Shown: positions 49,790 to 59,716, counted from the first letter of the stretch. The stretch is DNA of 64,000 nucleotides from CAYTLW01 sp964438735 (GCA_964438735.1 CAYTLW010000011.1:39444-103443); one strand, 5' to 3'. Translations and numbers: made by a program. The notes: a model not told the origin generated them from the letters alone.

Positions 49790-51721
49790 TCAGCTCAACT
49801 CACGGCGCAGGCGCGCGGCCGTCTCCGGGCCGATGCCCGGCACCTCGGCGAGCTCTGCCTCGCTGGCCTGGCGCAGCGCTCGAACCGAACCGAAGTGGCT
49901 GAGCAGGGCCGACCGACGCGTGGGCCCGATGCCGGCGATCTGGTCGATCTCCGACTGCAGGGTGCGGCCGCTGCGCCGTTTGCGATGGAAGGTCACCGCC
50001 ATGCGATGGGCCTCGTCGCGGATGCGGGTCAGCAGAAAGACCTCATTGCTCGTCTGCGGCAGGATCACCGGGTGCGGCCGATCGGGCAGCCAGATGCGCT
50101 CCGGGCTGCGGCGGGCCGGGCCGACATCGTCGCCCGTCTGGGCGCGCGCCTTGGCCAGTCCCACGGCCTCCACGTCGTGCACGCCCAGGTCGGCCAGGGC
50201 GGCGCAAGCCATCTTGAGCTGGCCCGGGCCGCCATCCACCACCAGCAGGTCGGGCAGGGGCCAGCCATCGGACTCGCCATGCTCGAAGCGACGGCAGAGG
50301 ATCTCGTACATCATGGCGAAATCATCCGGCGTCTGCTTGCCGCGCACCTTGAAGCGGCGGCCGGCGTTGGCGTCCGGCTCGCCCTCTGAAAACACCGCCA
50401 TGGAGGCCACCGGATCGGTGCCCTGGATGTTGCTCACGTCGAAGCACTCGATGCGACCAGGCAGGTTGCGCAGGGCCAGCCGCTGACGCAGTCCCTCCAA
50501 GGTCTCCCGGCCGCCGCTGCGCTGACGCTGGCGATCGGCGAACGCCTGGGCTGCGTTGTCCGCGGCCATGGCGACCAGCTGCACCTTGATGCCCCGTTGC
50601 GGATGGAGCACCCGCACGGCGCGCTGGGGTCCGCCCGCCTGCCGGCGCAGGTCCGTGAGCCAGTCAGCCAGGGCGTCGGGCGCCTCGATCGCCCGCGGCA
50701 GCAGCACTTCGTCCGGGATCGGGTGCCCGCGATCGTAGTAGCGCTCCACGAAGCCAGCCACCACCTCGTCGTCCGGGAACTCCTGCTCGGCCAGGGTGTG
50801 GCCCTGGCTGGTGGCCAGGATGCCGCCACGAAAGCCGAGCACGGCCATGGACAGGCGCGCGCCCTCGCGGTGCATCCCCACCGCGTCGATGTCCCGCTGC
50901 AGGCGATCGAGCAGGGCCACGTGCTGGCGCTCGATGCTGCGCTCCACCGCCCGCCACTGGTCGCGCAGCACGGCCGCCCGTTCGAAGTCCTCGCCCTCGG
51001 CGGCCTCGCCCATGCGCCCCTTCAGCTCGTCGATCAGCTGTCGCTGCCGGCCGGCCAGGAAGAGCTGCACGTCGCGCAGGTGCTTGTTGTACTCGTCCTG
51101 CACCACGTCCAGCACGCAAGGGCCAGGGCAGCGCTTGATCTGGTACTCCAGGCAGGGCCGGCTGCGGTTGCGAAAGACGCTGTCGGTGCAGGTGCGCAGC
51201 TTGAAGTGGCGATTCACCTGGCGCAGCGTCGACCGGGCGGACGCCGCCGAGGCGTAGGGGCCGAAGTAGCGCGCGCCGTCTTCTTTCGGACGGCGCACCA
51301 CCTCCAGGCGCGGAAACGGGTGTTCCCGGCCCAGGCGCAGGTGGATGAAGCGCTTGTCGTCCTTGAGATCGACGTTGTAGCGGGGCTGGTGCTGCTTGAT
51401 GAGCTCGTTTTCGAGCAGCAGGGCGTCTTTCTCGGTCGCCGTCAGGACCAGCTCGATGTCGCCGAGCACGTTCTCGAGCAGCTCAACGAAGAAGCGCTCG
51501 TCCTGGCGCAGCAGGTACTGCCGCAGGCGCGCGCGCAGGCTCTTGGCCTTGCCGACGTAGACCACCCGGCCCCGCCGATCCTTCATCAGGTAGACGCCGG
51601 GATGCTCCGGCGCCAGGGCCACCCGGGCGGAGAAGTCAAAGGCGTCGTAATCGACCGTGGGCTCGGCCACCGCCCCGGCCTGGGGCGTCGGTCGCGAGCG
51701 ATCCTTGGGCTCTTGGGGCAT
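49790..51721 (-). CDS. uvrC: Excinuclease ABC subunit C
   Basis: 643 residues from the ATG at 51721; the longer frame runs into the PpiD repeats. UvrC makes both incisions of nucleotide excision repair. The GIY-YIG nuclease (about 38-115; G-V-Y at 42-44, Y-V-G at 55-57), a Cys region 'C-L-E-Y-Q-I-K-R-C-P-G-P-C', a UVR motif ('D-E-L-K-G-R-M' to 'D-F-E-R-A-A-V-L-R-D'), an RNase H-like endonuclease with 'E-C-F-D-V-S-N-I-Q-G' and 'V-D-G-G-P-G-Q-L', and a C-terminal helix-hairpin-helix pair are all present. It lies 13 bp after the PpiD-like stop, likely in one operon from the promoter at about 54019-54047. Confidence 0.97.
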   Translation of the reverse strand: MPQEPKDRSRPTPQAGAVAEPTVDYDAFDFSARVALAPEHPGVYLMKDRRGRVVYVGKAKSLRARLRQYLLRQDERFFVELLENVLGDIELVLTATEKDALLLENELIKQHQPRYNVDLKDDKRFIHLRLGREHPFPRLEVVRRPKEDGARYFGPYASAASARSTLRQVNRHFKLRTCTDSVFRNRSRPCLEYQIKRCPGPCVLDVVQDEYNKHLRDVQLFLAGRQRQLIDELKGRMGEAAEGEDFERAAVLRDQWRAVERSIERQHVALLDRLQRDIDAVGMHREGARLSMAVLGFRGGILATSQGHTLAEQEFPDDEVVAGFVERYYDRGHPIPDEVLLPRAIEAPDALADWLTDLRRQAGGPQRAVRVLHPQRGIKVQLVAMAADNAAQAFADRQRQRSGGRETLEGLRQRLALRNLPGRIECFDVSNIQGTDPVASMAVFSEGEPDANAGRRFKVRGKQTPDDFAMMYEILCRRFEHGESDGWPLPDLLVVDGGPGQLKMACAALADLGVHDVEAVGLAKARAQTGDDVGPARRSPERIWLPDRPHPVILPQTSNEVFLLTRIRDEAHRMAVTFHRKRRSGRTLQSEIDQIAGIGPTRRSALLSHFGSVRALRQASEAELAEVPGIGPETAARLRRELS

Positions 51722-51734
51722 CGAGCGCGCCGGT

Positions 51735-53939
51735 CTACTTCTCGGCTGCGGGCGCTTCGGCTGGCTTGTCGGCTGCGGGCTTGTCGGCTGCGGGCTCGAC
51801 GGGTTTGTCGGCTGCAGGCTTGGCGGGCTTGTCGGCTGCCGGATTGTCGACGGGCACGGGCTCGGGCAGCGCTGGACCGGACGTGTCGAGCTGGATCGGC
51901 TGACCACCTACCTGCAGATTGATCGGCGAACCGCCGGCGGCCGGCTTCTTGTTGGCCAGGGCGCGCTTGGTGGCGTCGATGTAGCGCTGGCGCTCGGCGT
52001 TGAGGACCTGGGTCCAGGCCTCGTTGCGCTCGATGTTGCCGTCGGTCTCGGCCTGGTCGCGCAGCTTGCGCACGAAGGCCTGCCAGGTGGCGACGCGGCG
52101 GATGGTGGTGACGGTGTCGCGCAGCTGCTCGCGCGACTTGGCGCTGGCGGCCTTGGCGGCGTCATCTTCCACCGGCGGCGGATCCAGGCGGATGACGTAA
52201 TGCGTCTTGCCGTCCGCGGACTTGAAGGTCTTGTCGGCCAGCGGCTTGTCCTTGTTCAGCTTCCAGGCCGCGGCGACGATCTCTGGCGCCTTGCCGATGC
52301 CGGGGATGTCGTTGGGATCCTGCACCTGCGGCGGCAGACCCAGCATGGCCTGCAGGCCGCCGGAGTAGGCGCTCAGCGGCGAGCGGCCCACGGGGCCGGC
52401 GGTGGTCGCCGACAAGGGCGAACCCTCTTCGCCGGTGGTCTCCTTGTTCCACGCCTTGGCCGCGTCTTCCAGGGGCTTGTCGGCCATCTTGGCGGCGGTG
52501 GCGAGCACCGTGGCTGCGATCTTCTCCAGCTCGGCGCCGGCGCGCTCTTCCTGCAGCAGGCCGCGGGCGATCTTGGCCTTGACCGTGTCCAGGGGCGTCT
52601 CCACGGCGTCGGTCTTCTTGTCGGCGACCATGATCCACCAGCCGTGGCTGCCCTCGACCGGACCGACCAGCGTGCCCACCTCGGCGGCGGTCAAGGCTGC
52701 CGAGACGGCGTCGCCAAAGGGCGAGAGCTTCAGCGCGTCGGCGCTTTTGTCGTCGATGAACTGGCCGCCCACATCCTTGGTCAGGCCATGCTCGGTCTTG
52801 TCGGCCGCGATCTTGGTGAAGTGCGCCATCAGCCACTTGCTGCGATCGGCCTCGGGCACGTCGGTGATCTTCTTCTGCGCCCCTGCGTCGCCGTCAGCGG
52901 CCTTCTCTTCGGTGTCCAGGGGCTGGGCATCACCCGGCGGGTCGATGGCGGTTTCGCCGCTCCAGACCTTGTCCAGTTCGGCCTTCAGGGCATCGGCGGC
53001 GGCCTTCTTATCCTGCCACTCCTTCTCTCCCTTGGCCTTCTTGGCGGCGTCGGTCTCGGCTGCGATGACATCCTTGGGCTCGGCTTTGAGCAGGATGCCG
53101 CGCACGCTCCACTTGGCCGGCTTGCGATAGGCCTCGCCAGCGGCTTCGTAGGCGGCCTGGATCTCTTTGCCATGGCCCTCGGCCCAGGTGGTGACCTCTT
53201 CGTCGGTGGGTTTGACGGCGGTGCGCGCGCTGGCCGCGTCGATGGCGATCAGCTGCAGCCTCGGTCGCTTGGTCTCAGCCAGTTCGATGGCGTCGAGCTC
53301 GGCGTCGGTGACGTTCACGCCCGCGGTCACGATGTGGGCGATCTTGTCGCGCTGGATCTCCCTCCGCAGCAGGGACTCGAGCTGGCTCTTGGAGGTGTTG
53401 AGCCGGTAGCGGGCGAAGATGTCGTACTTGCGCACGTCGAAGTTGCCGTCGTCGTCGGTGAACGTGGTGTCGAAGATGCGCTGCAGGCGCATCACGCGGG
53501 CGTTGAGCTCGGCGTCGCTGACGCCGATCCCCTGCTCCTCGGCGACGTTGGCGACCAGGATCGACTCGATCAACTCCTGGGCGATCTTCTCCAACTTGAT
53601 GGGCGGCACCGGGCCGTCGAAGGGCGTCAGCGGGATCAGCTCGCCGGGCACGCCGGAGAAGAGCATACGCGACTTCTCGTAGCGGTTCTTGGCCTGGATC
53701 TGCTCGAAGCCGGTGCCTCCTGCCGGCGGTGGATCGGCCGACAACGACATGGCCAGGCCGAGCTCCCGGTTGTCGATGGCGTGGCCGTGCACGTCGATCA
53801 GGCTCGACACCTCGACGCCGCCAGGGCCGCCTGTGATGGGCCCGGAGGTGTTGAAGGTCAAAACGAAGGCGACGATGATGATGCCGAGGATCAACCAGAT
53901 GAACGGGTTCTTCGTCTGATTACGGAAGAGATCGAGCAT
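51735..53939 (-). CDS. PpiD-like periplasmic foldase (SurA-N and parvulin-like)
   Basis: 734 residues. A single N-terminal membrane anchor (about 12-31, after 'F-R-N-Q-T-K-N-P-F') is typical of PpiD. The following region has a SurA-N-like chaperone domain with 'S-L-I-D-V-H-G-H-A-I-D-N-R-E-L' and 'V-A-E-E-Q-G-I-G-V-S-D-A-E-L'. A parvulin-like segment ('T-L-V-G-P-V-E-G-S-H-G-W-W-I-M-V') lies in the middle, but the domain is diverged, so catalysis is uncertain. The C-terminal 34 residues are repeated A-A-D-K-P units. It is expected to help folding of exported proteins at the inner membrane. It is first in an operon with uvrC. Confidence 0.85.
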   Translation of the reverse strand: MLDLFRNQTKNPFIWLILGIIIVAFVLTFNTSGPITGGPGGVEVSSLIDVHGHAIDNRELGLAMSLSADPPPAGGTGFEQIQAKNRYEKSRMLFSGVPGELIPLTPFDGPVPPIKLEKIAQELIESILVANVAEEQGIGVSDAELNARVMRLQRIFDTTFTDDDGNFDVRKYDIFARYRLNTSKSQLESLLRREIQRDKIAHIVTAGVNVTDAELDAIELAETKRPRLQLIAIDAASARTAVKPTDEEVTTWAEGHGKEIQAAYEAAGEAYRKPAKWSVRGILLKAEPKDVIAAETDAAKKAKGEKEWQDKKAAADALKAELDKVWSGETAIDPPGDAQPLDTEEKAADGDAGAQKKITDVPEADRSKWLMAHFTKIAADKTEHGLTKDVGGQFIDDKSADALKLSPFGDAVSAALTAAEVGTLVGPVEGSHGWWIMVADKKTDAVETPLDTVKAKIARGLLQEERAGAELEKIAATVLATAAKMADKPLEDAAKAWNKETTGEEGSPLSATTAGPVGRSPLSAYSGGLQAMLGLPPQVQDPNDIPGIGKAPEIVAAAWKLNKDKPLADKTFKSADGKTHYVIRLDPPPVEDDAAKAASAKSREQLRDTVTTIRRVATWQAFVRKLRDQAETDGNIERNEAWTQVLNAERQRYIDATKRALANKKPAAGGSPINLQVGGQPIQLDTSGPALPEPVPVDNPAADKPAKPAADKPVEPAADKPAADKPAEAPAAEK
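51738..51850. repeat. Degenerate tandem repeat coding A-A-D-K-P units
   Basis: Imperfect repeats of about 15-24 bp around the core TTGTCGGCTGC, at least four copies, encode the Ala/Asp/Lys/Pro tail of the PpiD-like protein. The same DNA is the long upstream reading frame of uvrC, which is why the uvrC start is placed after it. Confidence 0.8.
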
Positions 53940-54018
53940 GATACGGGCCTCCCGAACGGCGTCCGTCGGCGGTCATCAGGGCGCACCAGCGCACCCCCCC
54001 GCGGGCGCGGGGACCGGG

Positions 54019-54047
54019 ACTCTAGACGCGGTCCGGTTGGCGGTCAA
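54019..54047 (-). promoter_or_regulatory. Candidate sigma-70 type promoter for the ppiD-uvrC operon
   Basis: On the minus strand TTGACC (54047-54042) and TAGAGT (54024-54019) are separated by exactly 17 bases, matching 5 of 6 and 4 of 6 consensus positions. The distance to the PpiD-like ATG is about 80 bases. A GC-rich hairpin-like run lies between promoter and gene. Confidence 0.5.
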
Positions 54048-54118
54048 CCAGCAGGTTTGTGGACGTTCATCCGGGAGTTGCCCTTGCCGGAGCGGTGACA
54101 ATCGCGTCAACTGCGGCC

Positions 54119-55780
54119 ATGCGCCTGTCCCTCTCGACCCGCATCTTCGTTGGATTCGCCGTCGTGGTCGCCTGTTTTGGCAGCGCATCGCTCTACGGCG
54201 TGGCGGCGGTGACCAGCCTGCGCCACGAGCTCCGCTTCCTGCGCAAACAGGCGTTGCCCCTGCTGGATTCCACGCGCGAGAGCGGGGTCGAACTGCGCGC
54301 CTATGACGAGGCGTTGCGGCGGGCAGCCCCTCACGACCTGGACTGGGTCTCCCGCTTCGTGCCCAACGCCCGCCCTTACGAGCGAGTCAAGGACCTGATC
54401 GGCAAGCTGCGCGCCATCCGTGAGGCCAGCCGGCCGCCACGACTGGCCCGCTTCCTGTCGCCGGCGCCCGTGGCCCTGCCGGCCCTGGACACCAGCCTGA
54501 TGGCCCTGAAGCGCTCCACCGAGGCGCGCGATCGCATCGCCGGCGATCCCGAGATGGCGCGCCTGCTGGGCCCCGCCCGCGAAAAGGCCACCGACGACGC
54601 CGAGGTCTTCGAGGTGCTGGTGGTCGGATTGCATCGAGCGGTGGCCGAGCGCCGCCTCAGCGATGCCGCCCGGCTGGTGGTGGAGATCCGGCGCATGATC
54701 CGCCAGATCCACGGCGCGATGGCCAGCTTCCAGCGCGAGTTCGAAGAGCTGCTCAACCAGCGCTTCGCCCGCGCCGAACATAGCGAGCGTCAGCTTGGAC
54801 TCATCGTGGCTGTCTCTTCGGCGGTCTCGCTGGCGGTCTCGGTGGTCGCCCTGCTGGTCATGTTGGCCACCCTGCGACCCATGGCCAGCCTGGCCGAGGT
54901 GGTGCGTCGCTTCGCCCGTGGCGATCGCCGGGCGCGGGCCGAGACCACCGGCGCTTCGGAGATCCGCCACCTGGCCGTGGAGTGGAATCGCATGGCCGAC
55001 GTGCTGGCCGAACGGGAGGGGCGCCTGAGCGCCCAGCGCGAGGACCTGGCCCGGGCCGAGCGCCTGGCCACCCTGGGCCACATGGCCGCGCGCATGGCCC
55101 ACGAGGTGCGCAATCCGCTCAGCTCCATCGGCCTCAACGCCGAGCTGCTCGAAGAGGAACTGCGCGCCGGTCACGAGCTCAATCGCGACGAGGCGCGCGA
55201 CCTGTTGGAGGCCATCGGCAGCGAGGTCGAGCGGCTGCGCCAGGTGACCGAGACCTACCTCACGCGCGCCCGCCGGGTGCCCTTGAATCGCGAACCCACC
55301 GACCTGGGCCAGCTCATCGGTCGGCTGGTGGATTTTGCCCGCAGCGAACTGGAGCAGCGCCAGGTGGTGGCCAACGTGCAGAGCCCGAAGGTGGCCAGCG
55401 CCAGCATCGACACGCGCATGGTCCGCCAGGCCCTGTGGAACCTGGTCCGCAACGGCTGGGAGGCCATGCCGGGCGGCGGGCGGCTGTGGCTGGAGGTGGA
55501 GCGGCGCGCCACCGAGTCACCCGATGGCGTCGTGGACTGGCTGGTGATCGTCGTCGAGGACAGCGGCGCCGGCATCGCCGAGGAGGCCCGCCCGCGCCTC
55601 TTCGAGCCCTTCTTCACCACCAAGGAGGCGGGCACCGGCGTCGGCCTGGCCCTGGTCGCCGAGGTGGCTTCGGCCCACGGCGGCAAGATCGAGGTCGCCG
55701 AACCGCGCCACGGCGACGGCGCATGTTTTCAGCTCTGGTTGCCCGTGGTGCCGCCGCCGGAGCCGGAAGCCGAGGCCTGA
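54119..55780 (+). CDS. Orphan membrane histidine kinase with HAMP domain
   Basis: 553 residues; the ATG at 54119 begins the charged N-terminus of the first membrane segment, whereas the longer frame to 54059 adds a shorter-matching segment. Membrane segments near 8-30 and 225-247 flank a helical periplasmic region. A HAMP domain (about 250-300, 'R-P-M-A-S-L' to 'W-N-R-M-A') precedes HisKA with H328 in 'R-M-A-H-E-V-R-N-P-L-S-S-I' and a complete HATPase ('N-L-V-R-N-G-W-E-A-M', 'D-S-G-A-G-I', 'G-T-G-V-G-L-A-L-V'). No response regulator is adjacent, so the partner is elsewhere. Confidence 0.92.
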   Translation: MRLSLSTRIFVGFAVVVACFGSASLYGVAAVTSLRHELRFLRKQALPLLDSTRESGVELRAYDEALRRAAPHDLDWVSRFVPNARPYERVKDLIGKLRAIREASRPPRLARFLSPAPVALPALDTSLMALKRSTEARDRIAGDPEMARLLGPAREKATDDAEVFEVLVVGLHRAVAERRLSDAARLVVEIRRMIRQIHGAMASFQREFEELLNQRFARAEHSERQLGLIVAVSSAVSLAVSVVALLVMLATLRPMASLAEVVRRFARGDRRARAETTGASEIRHLAVEWNRMADVLAEREGRLSAQREDLARAERLATLGHMAARMAHEVRNPLSSIGLNAELLEEELRAGHELNRDEARDLLEAIGSEVERLRQVTETYLTRARRVPLNREPTDLGQLIGRLVDFARSELEQRQVVANVQSPKVASASIDTRMVRQALWNLVRNGWEAMPGGGRLWLEVERRATESPDGVVDWLVIVVEDSGAGIAEEARPRLFEPFFTTKEAGTGVGLALVAEVASAHGGKIEVAEPRHGDGACFQLWLPVVPPPEPEAEA

Positions 55781-55782
55781 GC

Positions 55783-55804
55783 GCGCCGCGTCGGTCTGCG
55801 GCGC
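55783..55804. terminator. Hairpin between the convergent kinase and DinG genes
   Basis: GCGCCGC (55783-55789) and GCGGCGC (55798-55804) form a 7-bp GC-rich stem with an 8-base loop in the 38-bp space between the two stops. No T-run follows on either strand, so it may act as a weak or factor-dependent terminator. Confidence 0.4.
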
Positions 55805-55818
55805 CCCTTCCAAGAGAT

Positions 55819-57801
55819 CTACCAATCCTCGCCTGCGGCTTCGTCGACGCCGTTGGCCGCCTCGATGAGGAAGGCGCCGACCGCCGGGAAGGCCGAGGTG
55901 CGTCGCGCCTTGGGCAGGGCGGCCAGCAGGCGCCGACCGTAGGGCCGGCGACTCAGCCGAGGGTCCAGGATCGCCACCACACCGTGGTCGCGACGGCTGC
56001 GGATCAGCCGACCGAAACCCTGCCGCAGGGACGTGGCCGCGGCGGGTACGCTCAGGGCGTGGAAAGACGAGCCCCCCTCGGACTCCACCAGCCGAGCGCG
56101 GGCGGCGAAGAGGGGATCGTCCGGCGGCGGGAATGGGATCTTGTCGATGATCACCATGCGCAACACGTCGCCTGGCAGGTCGACCCCTTGCCAGAAGCCC
56201 ATGGTGGCGAAGAGCACCGCCGGCTGGGTCTGGACAAAGCGGGCCAGCAGGGCCTCTCGACTCTCCTGACCCTGGAGCAGACAGGTCATGGGCAGGCGGC
56301 CATCCAGACGCCGATGGGCATCGCGCATTCCCCGTCGCGAGGTGAACAGGGCGAAGGTGCTGCCGCCCGCGGCGCTGGCCAGGCGCTCGATCTCTTCGGC
56401 GACCGCCTCTTCGCGGCCGGGTTTGAAGGGCTCGGGCAGGGCACGCGGCAGATAGAGCAGGGCCTGGCGGTTGTAGTCGAAGGCGCCAGGTACGCGCAGG
56501 GAGCGCACTTCGTCGGGCAGACCCAGACGGCGCTGGATGCCGCTGAAATCTTCGCCCATGGCCAGGGTGGCCGAGGTGAAGATGCGCACCGCCGGTTCGG
56601 CCAGCAGGGTGCGCTGCAGGATGGGGCCCACAGCTACAGGCCTGGCCACCACCGCCACGCCATGGCGCCGGCGCTCCACCTGGCGCACGAATCCGTCGCT
56701 GCCATCAGCGGACTCGGGGTCGAGCAACGCCAGCAGGTCCGTGCGCAGCAGCAGCAGGCTCTCCCGCAGTCGCCCCGCCCCACCGCTGGCCTGGCTGACC
56801 GCGCCGCCAAGCAGCATCGCGGCGCCGTCCAGGGCCGCCACCAGGTCGTCTACCTGCGGCGCCAGGCGCTCGCAGGCCGCGCCGTCCAGGGGGGCCTGCG
56901 CGGGGATGCCAGCCAGGGCGTCGAAGAGCTGGTCGGCCGCTCGTGACAGCCGTGCGCCCACGGGCTCCAACAGGGCGCCCCGATCACCGGCCTCGTCGGC
57001 GATCACCGTCAACTCGTGCAGGGCGGCGCCCAGACGTCGTCGCGAGAGCGAGGCGCCGAAGAGGGCCGCCGCCACGTCTTCCAGGGCGTGGGCCTCGTCG
57101 ATGACGATGGCGCCCACGCCGGGCAGCAGCATGGCCCCCTCCCAGCGCTCGCGCAGGGCGTGATCGGCCAGGAGCAGGTGGTGATTGACCACCACCACGT
57201 CCGCCTTCATGGCCCGACGGCGGGCCCGGAGCACGAAGCATTGCTCGTGGAAGGCGCAGTCGCTGCCCAGGCAGTTGTCGGTGGTGCTGGTCACCTCGGG
57301 CCAGATGGCATCGGTCTCCGCGACCCCGGCTACCTCGACGATGTCGCCCTCGCGGGCGCCGCGCAGGGCCTCGGCCACGGCCGCCAGGGCGGCGGGCAGC
57401 GGATTTTCGTCGGCCAGGTCCCGGCCGATACGATGTTCGATGCGCAGGTGGCAGAGGTAGTTGCGGCGCCCCTTGAGCACCGCGATATCGGGCTCGAGAC
57501 CGGCAGCGGTGCAAGCCAGTGGCAGGTCGTGCTCGAGCAGCTGGGACTGCAGCTGGCGGGTCGCGGTGGCGATGATCGCCCGCTTGCCGCTGGAGAGCAC
57601 CGGCAGCAGGTAGGCCAGGGTCTTGCCGGTGCCGGTGCCGGCTTCGATGAGCAGGTCCTCGCCCGCCAGCAGGGCGCTGGCCACGGCGGCCATCATGGTC
57701 TCCTGGCCCGGCCGCGCCTCCCAGCCCGGCATTCGCTCCGCAAGGGCTGAAGCCGCGGCGCGGTAATCCACCGGATCGGGTCGCGGCGCCCCGTCAATCA
57801 C
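55819..57801 (-). CDS. DinG/YoaA-type ATP-dependent DNA helicase
   Basis: 660 residues with a GTG start inside the GTGA overlap with the upstream membrane gene. Superfamily 2, XPD-like: Walker A G-T-G-T-G-K-T (54-61 region), a four-Cys Fe-S cluster segment ('Y-L-C-H-L' and 'N-C-L-G-S-D-C-A-F-H-E-Q-C'), D-E-A-H in 'V-I-D-E-A-H-A-L', and 'Q-G-F-G-R-L-I-R-S-R-R-D-H-G' near the C-terminus. Such enzymes unwind R-loops and damaged DNA; the gene could equally be called YoaA. The Fe-S cysteines are intact. It may share a transcript with the membrane protein. Confidence 0.93.
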   Translation of the reverse strand: MIDGAPRPDPVDYRAAASALAERMPGWEARPGQETMMAAVASALLAGEDLLIEAGTGTGKTLAYLLPVLSSGKRAIIATATRQLQSQLLEHDLPLACTAAGLEPDIAVLKGRRNYLCHLRIEHRIGRDLADENPLPAALAAVAEALRGAREGDIVEVAGVAETDAIWPEVTSTTDNCLGSDCAFHEQCFVLRARRRAMKADVVVVNHHLLLADHALRERWEGAMLLPGVGAIVIDEAHALEDVAAALFGASLSRRRLGAALHELTVIADEAGDRGALLEPVGARLSRAADQLFDALAGIPAQAPLDGAACERLAPQVDDLVAALDGAAMLLGGAVSQASGGAGRLRESLLLLRTDLLALLDPESADGSDGFVRQVERRRHGVAVVARPVAVGPILQRTLLAEPAVRIFTSATLAMGEDFSGIQRRLGLPDEVRSLRVPGAFDYNRQALLYLPRALPEPFKPGREEAVAEEIERLASAAGGSTFALFTSRRGMRDAHRRLDGRLPMTCLLQGQESREALLARFVQTQPAVLFATMGFWQGVDLPGDVLRMVIIDKIPFPPPDDPLFAARARLVESEGGSSFHALSVPAAATSLRQGFGRLIRSRRDHGVVAILDPRLSRRPYGRRLLAALPKARRTSAFPAVGAFLIEAANGVDEAAGEDW

Positions 57802-59504
57802 GGCGCTTTGCCCGGATACAACTGCGGGATGATGGTGCCCGGGGAGCGGTGGGGCTTTTCGTAGACGCGGATGGCGACGCCGGCGAGGTAGCGGTGGCCG
57901 TCTTCGAGCAGGTCATAGCCAGCCTCGTTGAGCTGGCCGTGCAAGGCCGCACCGAGGGGGCCCTGGCCCTGGGTCTTACCAGCGACCACGCGTCCTTCCA
58001 GCGGCTGACGATCACCCGCCAGCACCAGCGGCGACGGCCCGTCGGTCAGGGTCGCTTTGAGCGCCGCGCTGGCCAGGCGGATGTCCGCCGCGCTGCGCTC
58101 GATGCGGGGGTAGGCGCTCATGGGATCGAGCATCCAGGAGATGGCCAGGCCCGACGGCCCCAGGCAGAGCATGCGACCCTTGCCGGCGATCTCTTCGCCG
58201 CCATAGCGGGCCACCTTGCTGGCCGAGATGCGGTCCAGGGATTGCGTGCCCAGGTAGAAGTGGTGCGCGCCCAGGGCGAAGATCAGCAGCGCCGAAGCGA
58301 CCATGGTCACCACGAAGTGTTTTCTCGCCGGCCCGGTGGCGAACCCCGCCCGGCCGGCAAAACCGGTCAGGCCCACGCCCAGCAGCAGCGCCGCCAGCGG
58401 CCGCCCCACCGCCAGCGCCTGGTCGACGCCGTGAGGCCGGCCATCCACCGCCGCCCAGGCCAGCCAGCCGGCAGCTGCCAGAACGCCACTCAGCAGCGGC
58501 AACCAGTCGCGCTCGCCCAGCTCGCGGGCCAGGGTGATGCCGCCCACGCCCAGCGCGCGCCAGCCATCGACGGCGCCGGCGCCTTCGGATTCGGAGACCG
58601 CGGCCGTCTCCGGCGGACGATCGGGCTGCACCCGGCCGCTCCAGAAGCCCCAGGCGGCCAGGGGCCACAGGCACAGGCCCAGCACGATCCGCCACATGGG
58701 CGCCGGGTGGATCTCGAGCCAGGAAGAGACACCGCCAGTCGGCCCGCCGGCAGACAACGCCGCCAGGCCCTCGCCAAAGGCCAGCAGGGGCGAATCTGGC
58801 AGCACCTGGCGGCCGCCGTTCAGGGTGGCATCGGCCAGCCAGGCGCCGGCCAACGAGACCTGCGGGCCCATGTCGCCCAGCCACAACCAGCGCACACCGA
58901 GCGCGGCCACGACGGCCAGCAGCCAGCCGGCCAGGGCCGTGATCCGACCGGCGGTGCCGGTCACCGAGCGGGCGCCAAGCAACAGCCCCACGGGCAGCAC
59001 CAGCAGCACCATCGGCGACAACACGCCGCCTATCGTCAGGACGACCGCGGAGCCGGCGATCACGGGCAGCGCGCCATCTCGCAGCCCCAGGCGCAGCATG
59101 ACCAGGGGCGCCAACGCCAGCACCGAGATCAACGCCGTGCCATCGGCCCGCCAGCCTTCGTCGAGACCGAAGGGCGCCATGGCCAGCACCATGCCAGTGA
59201 GCAGGCCGGCCAGGGAGCCCCAGCCGCTGATCCGCGTCCACGACAGCGCCAACAGGACCAGGGCCACATCGCACAGGACCATGGGTGTGCGCACCACGCC
59301 GCGGATACCCGCGGCCAGGCCACCCCAGGCCGACATGAAGGCAGCCACCAAGGAGCCGGCGGCGCCGTCGGGCGACAGACCCAGCAACGTCGCGGCTTCG
59401 GCGGCCGACACGTCGACGCTGAACATGGACACCGCGCGCATGGCGATGGTGACCACACAGACCCGGATCAGCAGGCGGCGAAGCTGGCTCGGATCGATGG
59501 TCAT
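57798..59504 (-). CDS. Polytopic membrane protein, possibly GT-C glycosyltransferase-like
   Basis: 568 residues with about ten or more hydrophobic segments (N-terminal 380 residues and again near 400-420) and a soluble C-terminal part of about 150 residues. The layout, with an early loop containing D-V-S and 'D-E-G-W-R-A-D' after the third segment, is like GT-C or DolP-mannose type transferases and PMT-like proteins, but no diagnostic motif is certain. It overlaps the DinG start by 4 bp (GTGA), implying coupling, though no functional link is evident. Confidence 0.72.
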   Translation of the reverse strand: MTIDPSQLRRLLIRVCVVTIAMRAVSMFSVDVSAAEAATLLGLSPDGAAGSLVAAFMSAWGGLAAGIRGVVRTPMVLCDVALVLLALSWTRISGWGSLAGLLTGMVLAMAPFGLDEGWRADGTALISVLALAPLVMLRLGLRDGALPVIAGSAVVLTIGGVLSPMVLLVLPVGLLLGARSVTGTAGRITALAGWLLAVVAALGVRWLWLGDMGPQVSLAGAWLADATLNGGRQVLPDSPLLAFGEGLAALSAGGPTGGVSSWLEIHPAPMWRIVLGLCLWPLAAWGFWSGRVQPDRPPETAAVSESEGAGAVDGWRALGVGGITLARELGERDWLPLLSGVLAAAGWLAWAAVDGRPHGVDQALAVGRPLAALLLGVGLTGFAGRAGFATGPARKHFVVTMVASALLIFALGAHHFYLGTQSLDRISASKVARYGGEEIAGKGRMLCLGPSGLAISWMLDPMSAYPRIERSAADIRLASAALKATLTDGPSPLVLAGDRQPLEGRVVAGKTQGQGPLGAALHGQLNEAGYDLLEDGHRYLAGVAIRVYEKPHRSPGTIIPQLYPGKAP

Positions 59505-59716
59505 GGCGCTACCCCGGTCGCTCGAAGGCGGCCGACCATAACGACGGGCGATCGCCGCGGCAAGGTGGATTCGAGCGCTGCGATCCCAGGTCGCCGGTCC
59601 ATCGGGGCGGCAGCACCGCTCGGCTTTCTTGCCCGCGCACCAATGCGGCGTCTAGTCTTTCGTCTCCCGGCCGCGTCCGCCCCGTGGGGTTGCCGGCCCC
59701 CTCTCCTGGAGCCCCC

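Noticed and set aside
53986..54014. CCCCGCG/CGCGGGG hairpin upstream of the PpiD-like gene
   Set aside because: Loop is too short for a perfect stem and it lies in a divergent promoter region, so it is not a terminator; probably just GC-rich sequence.
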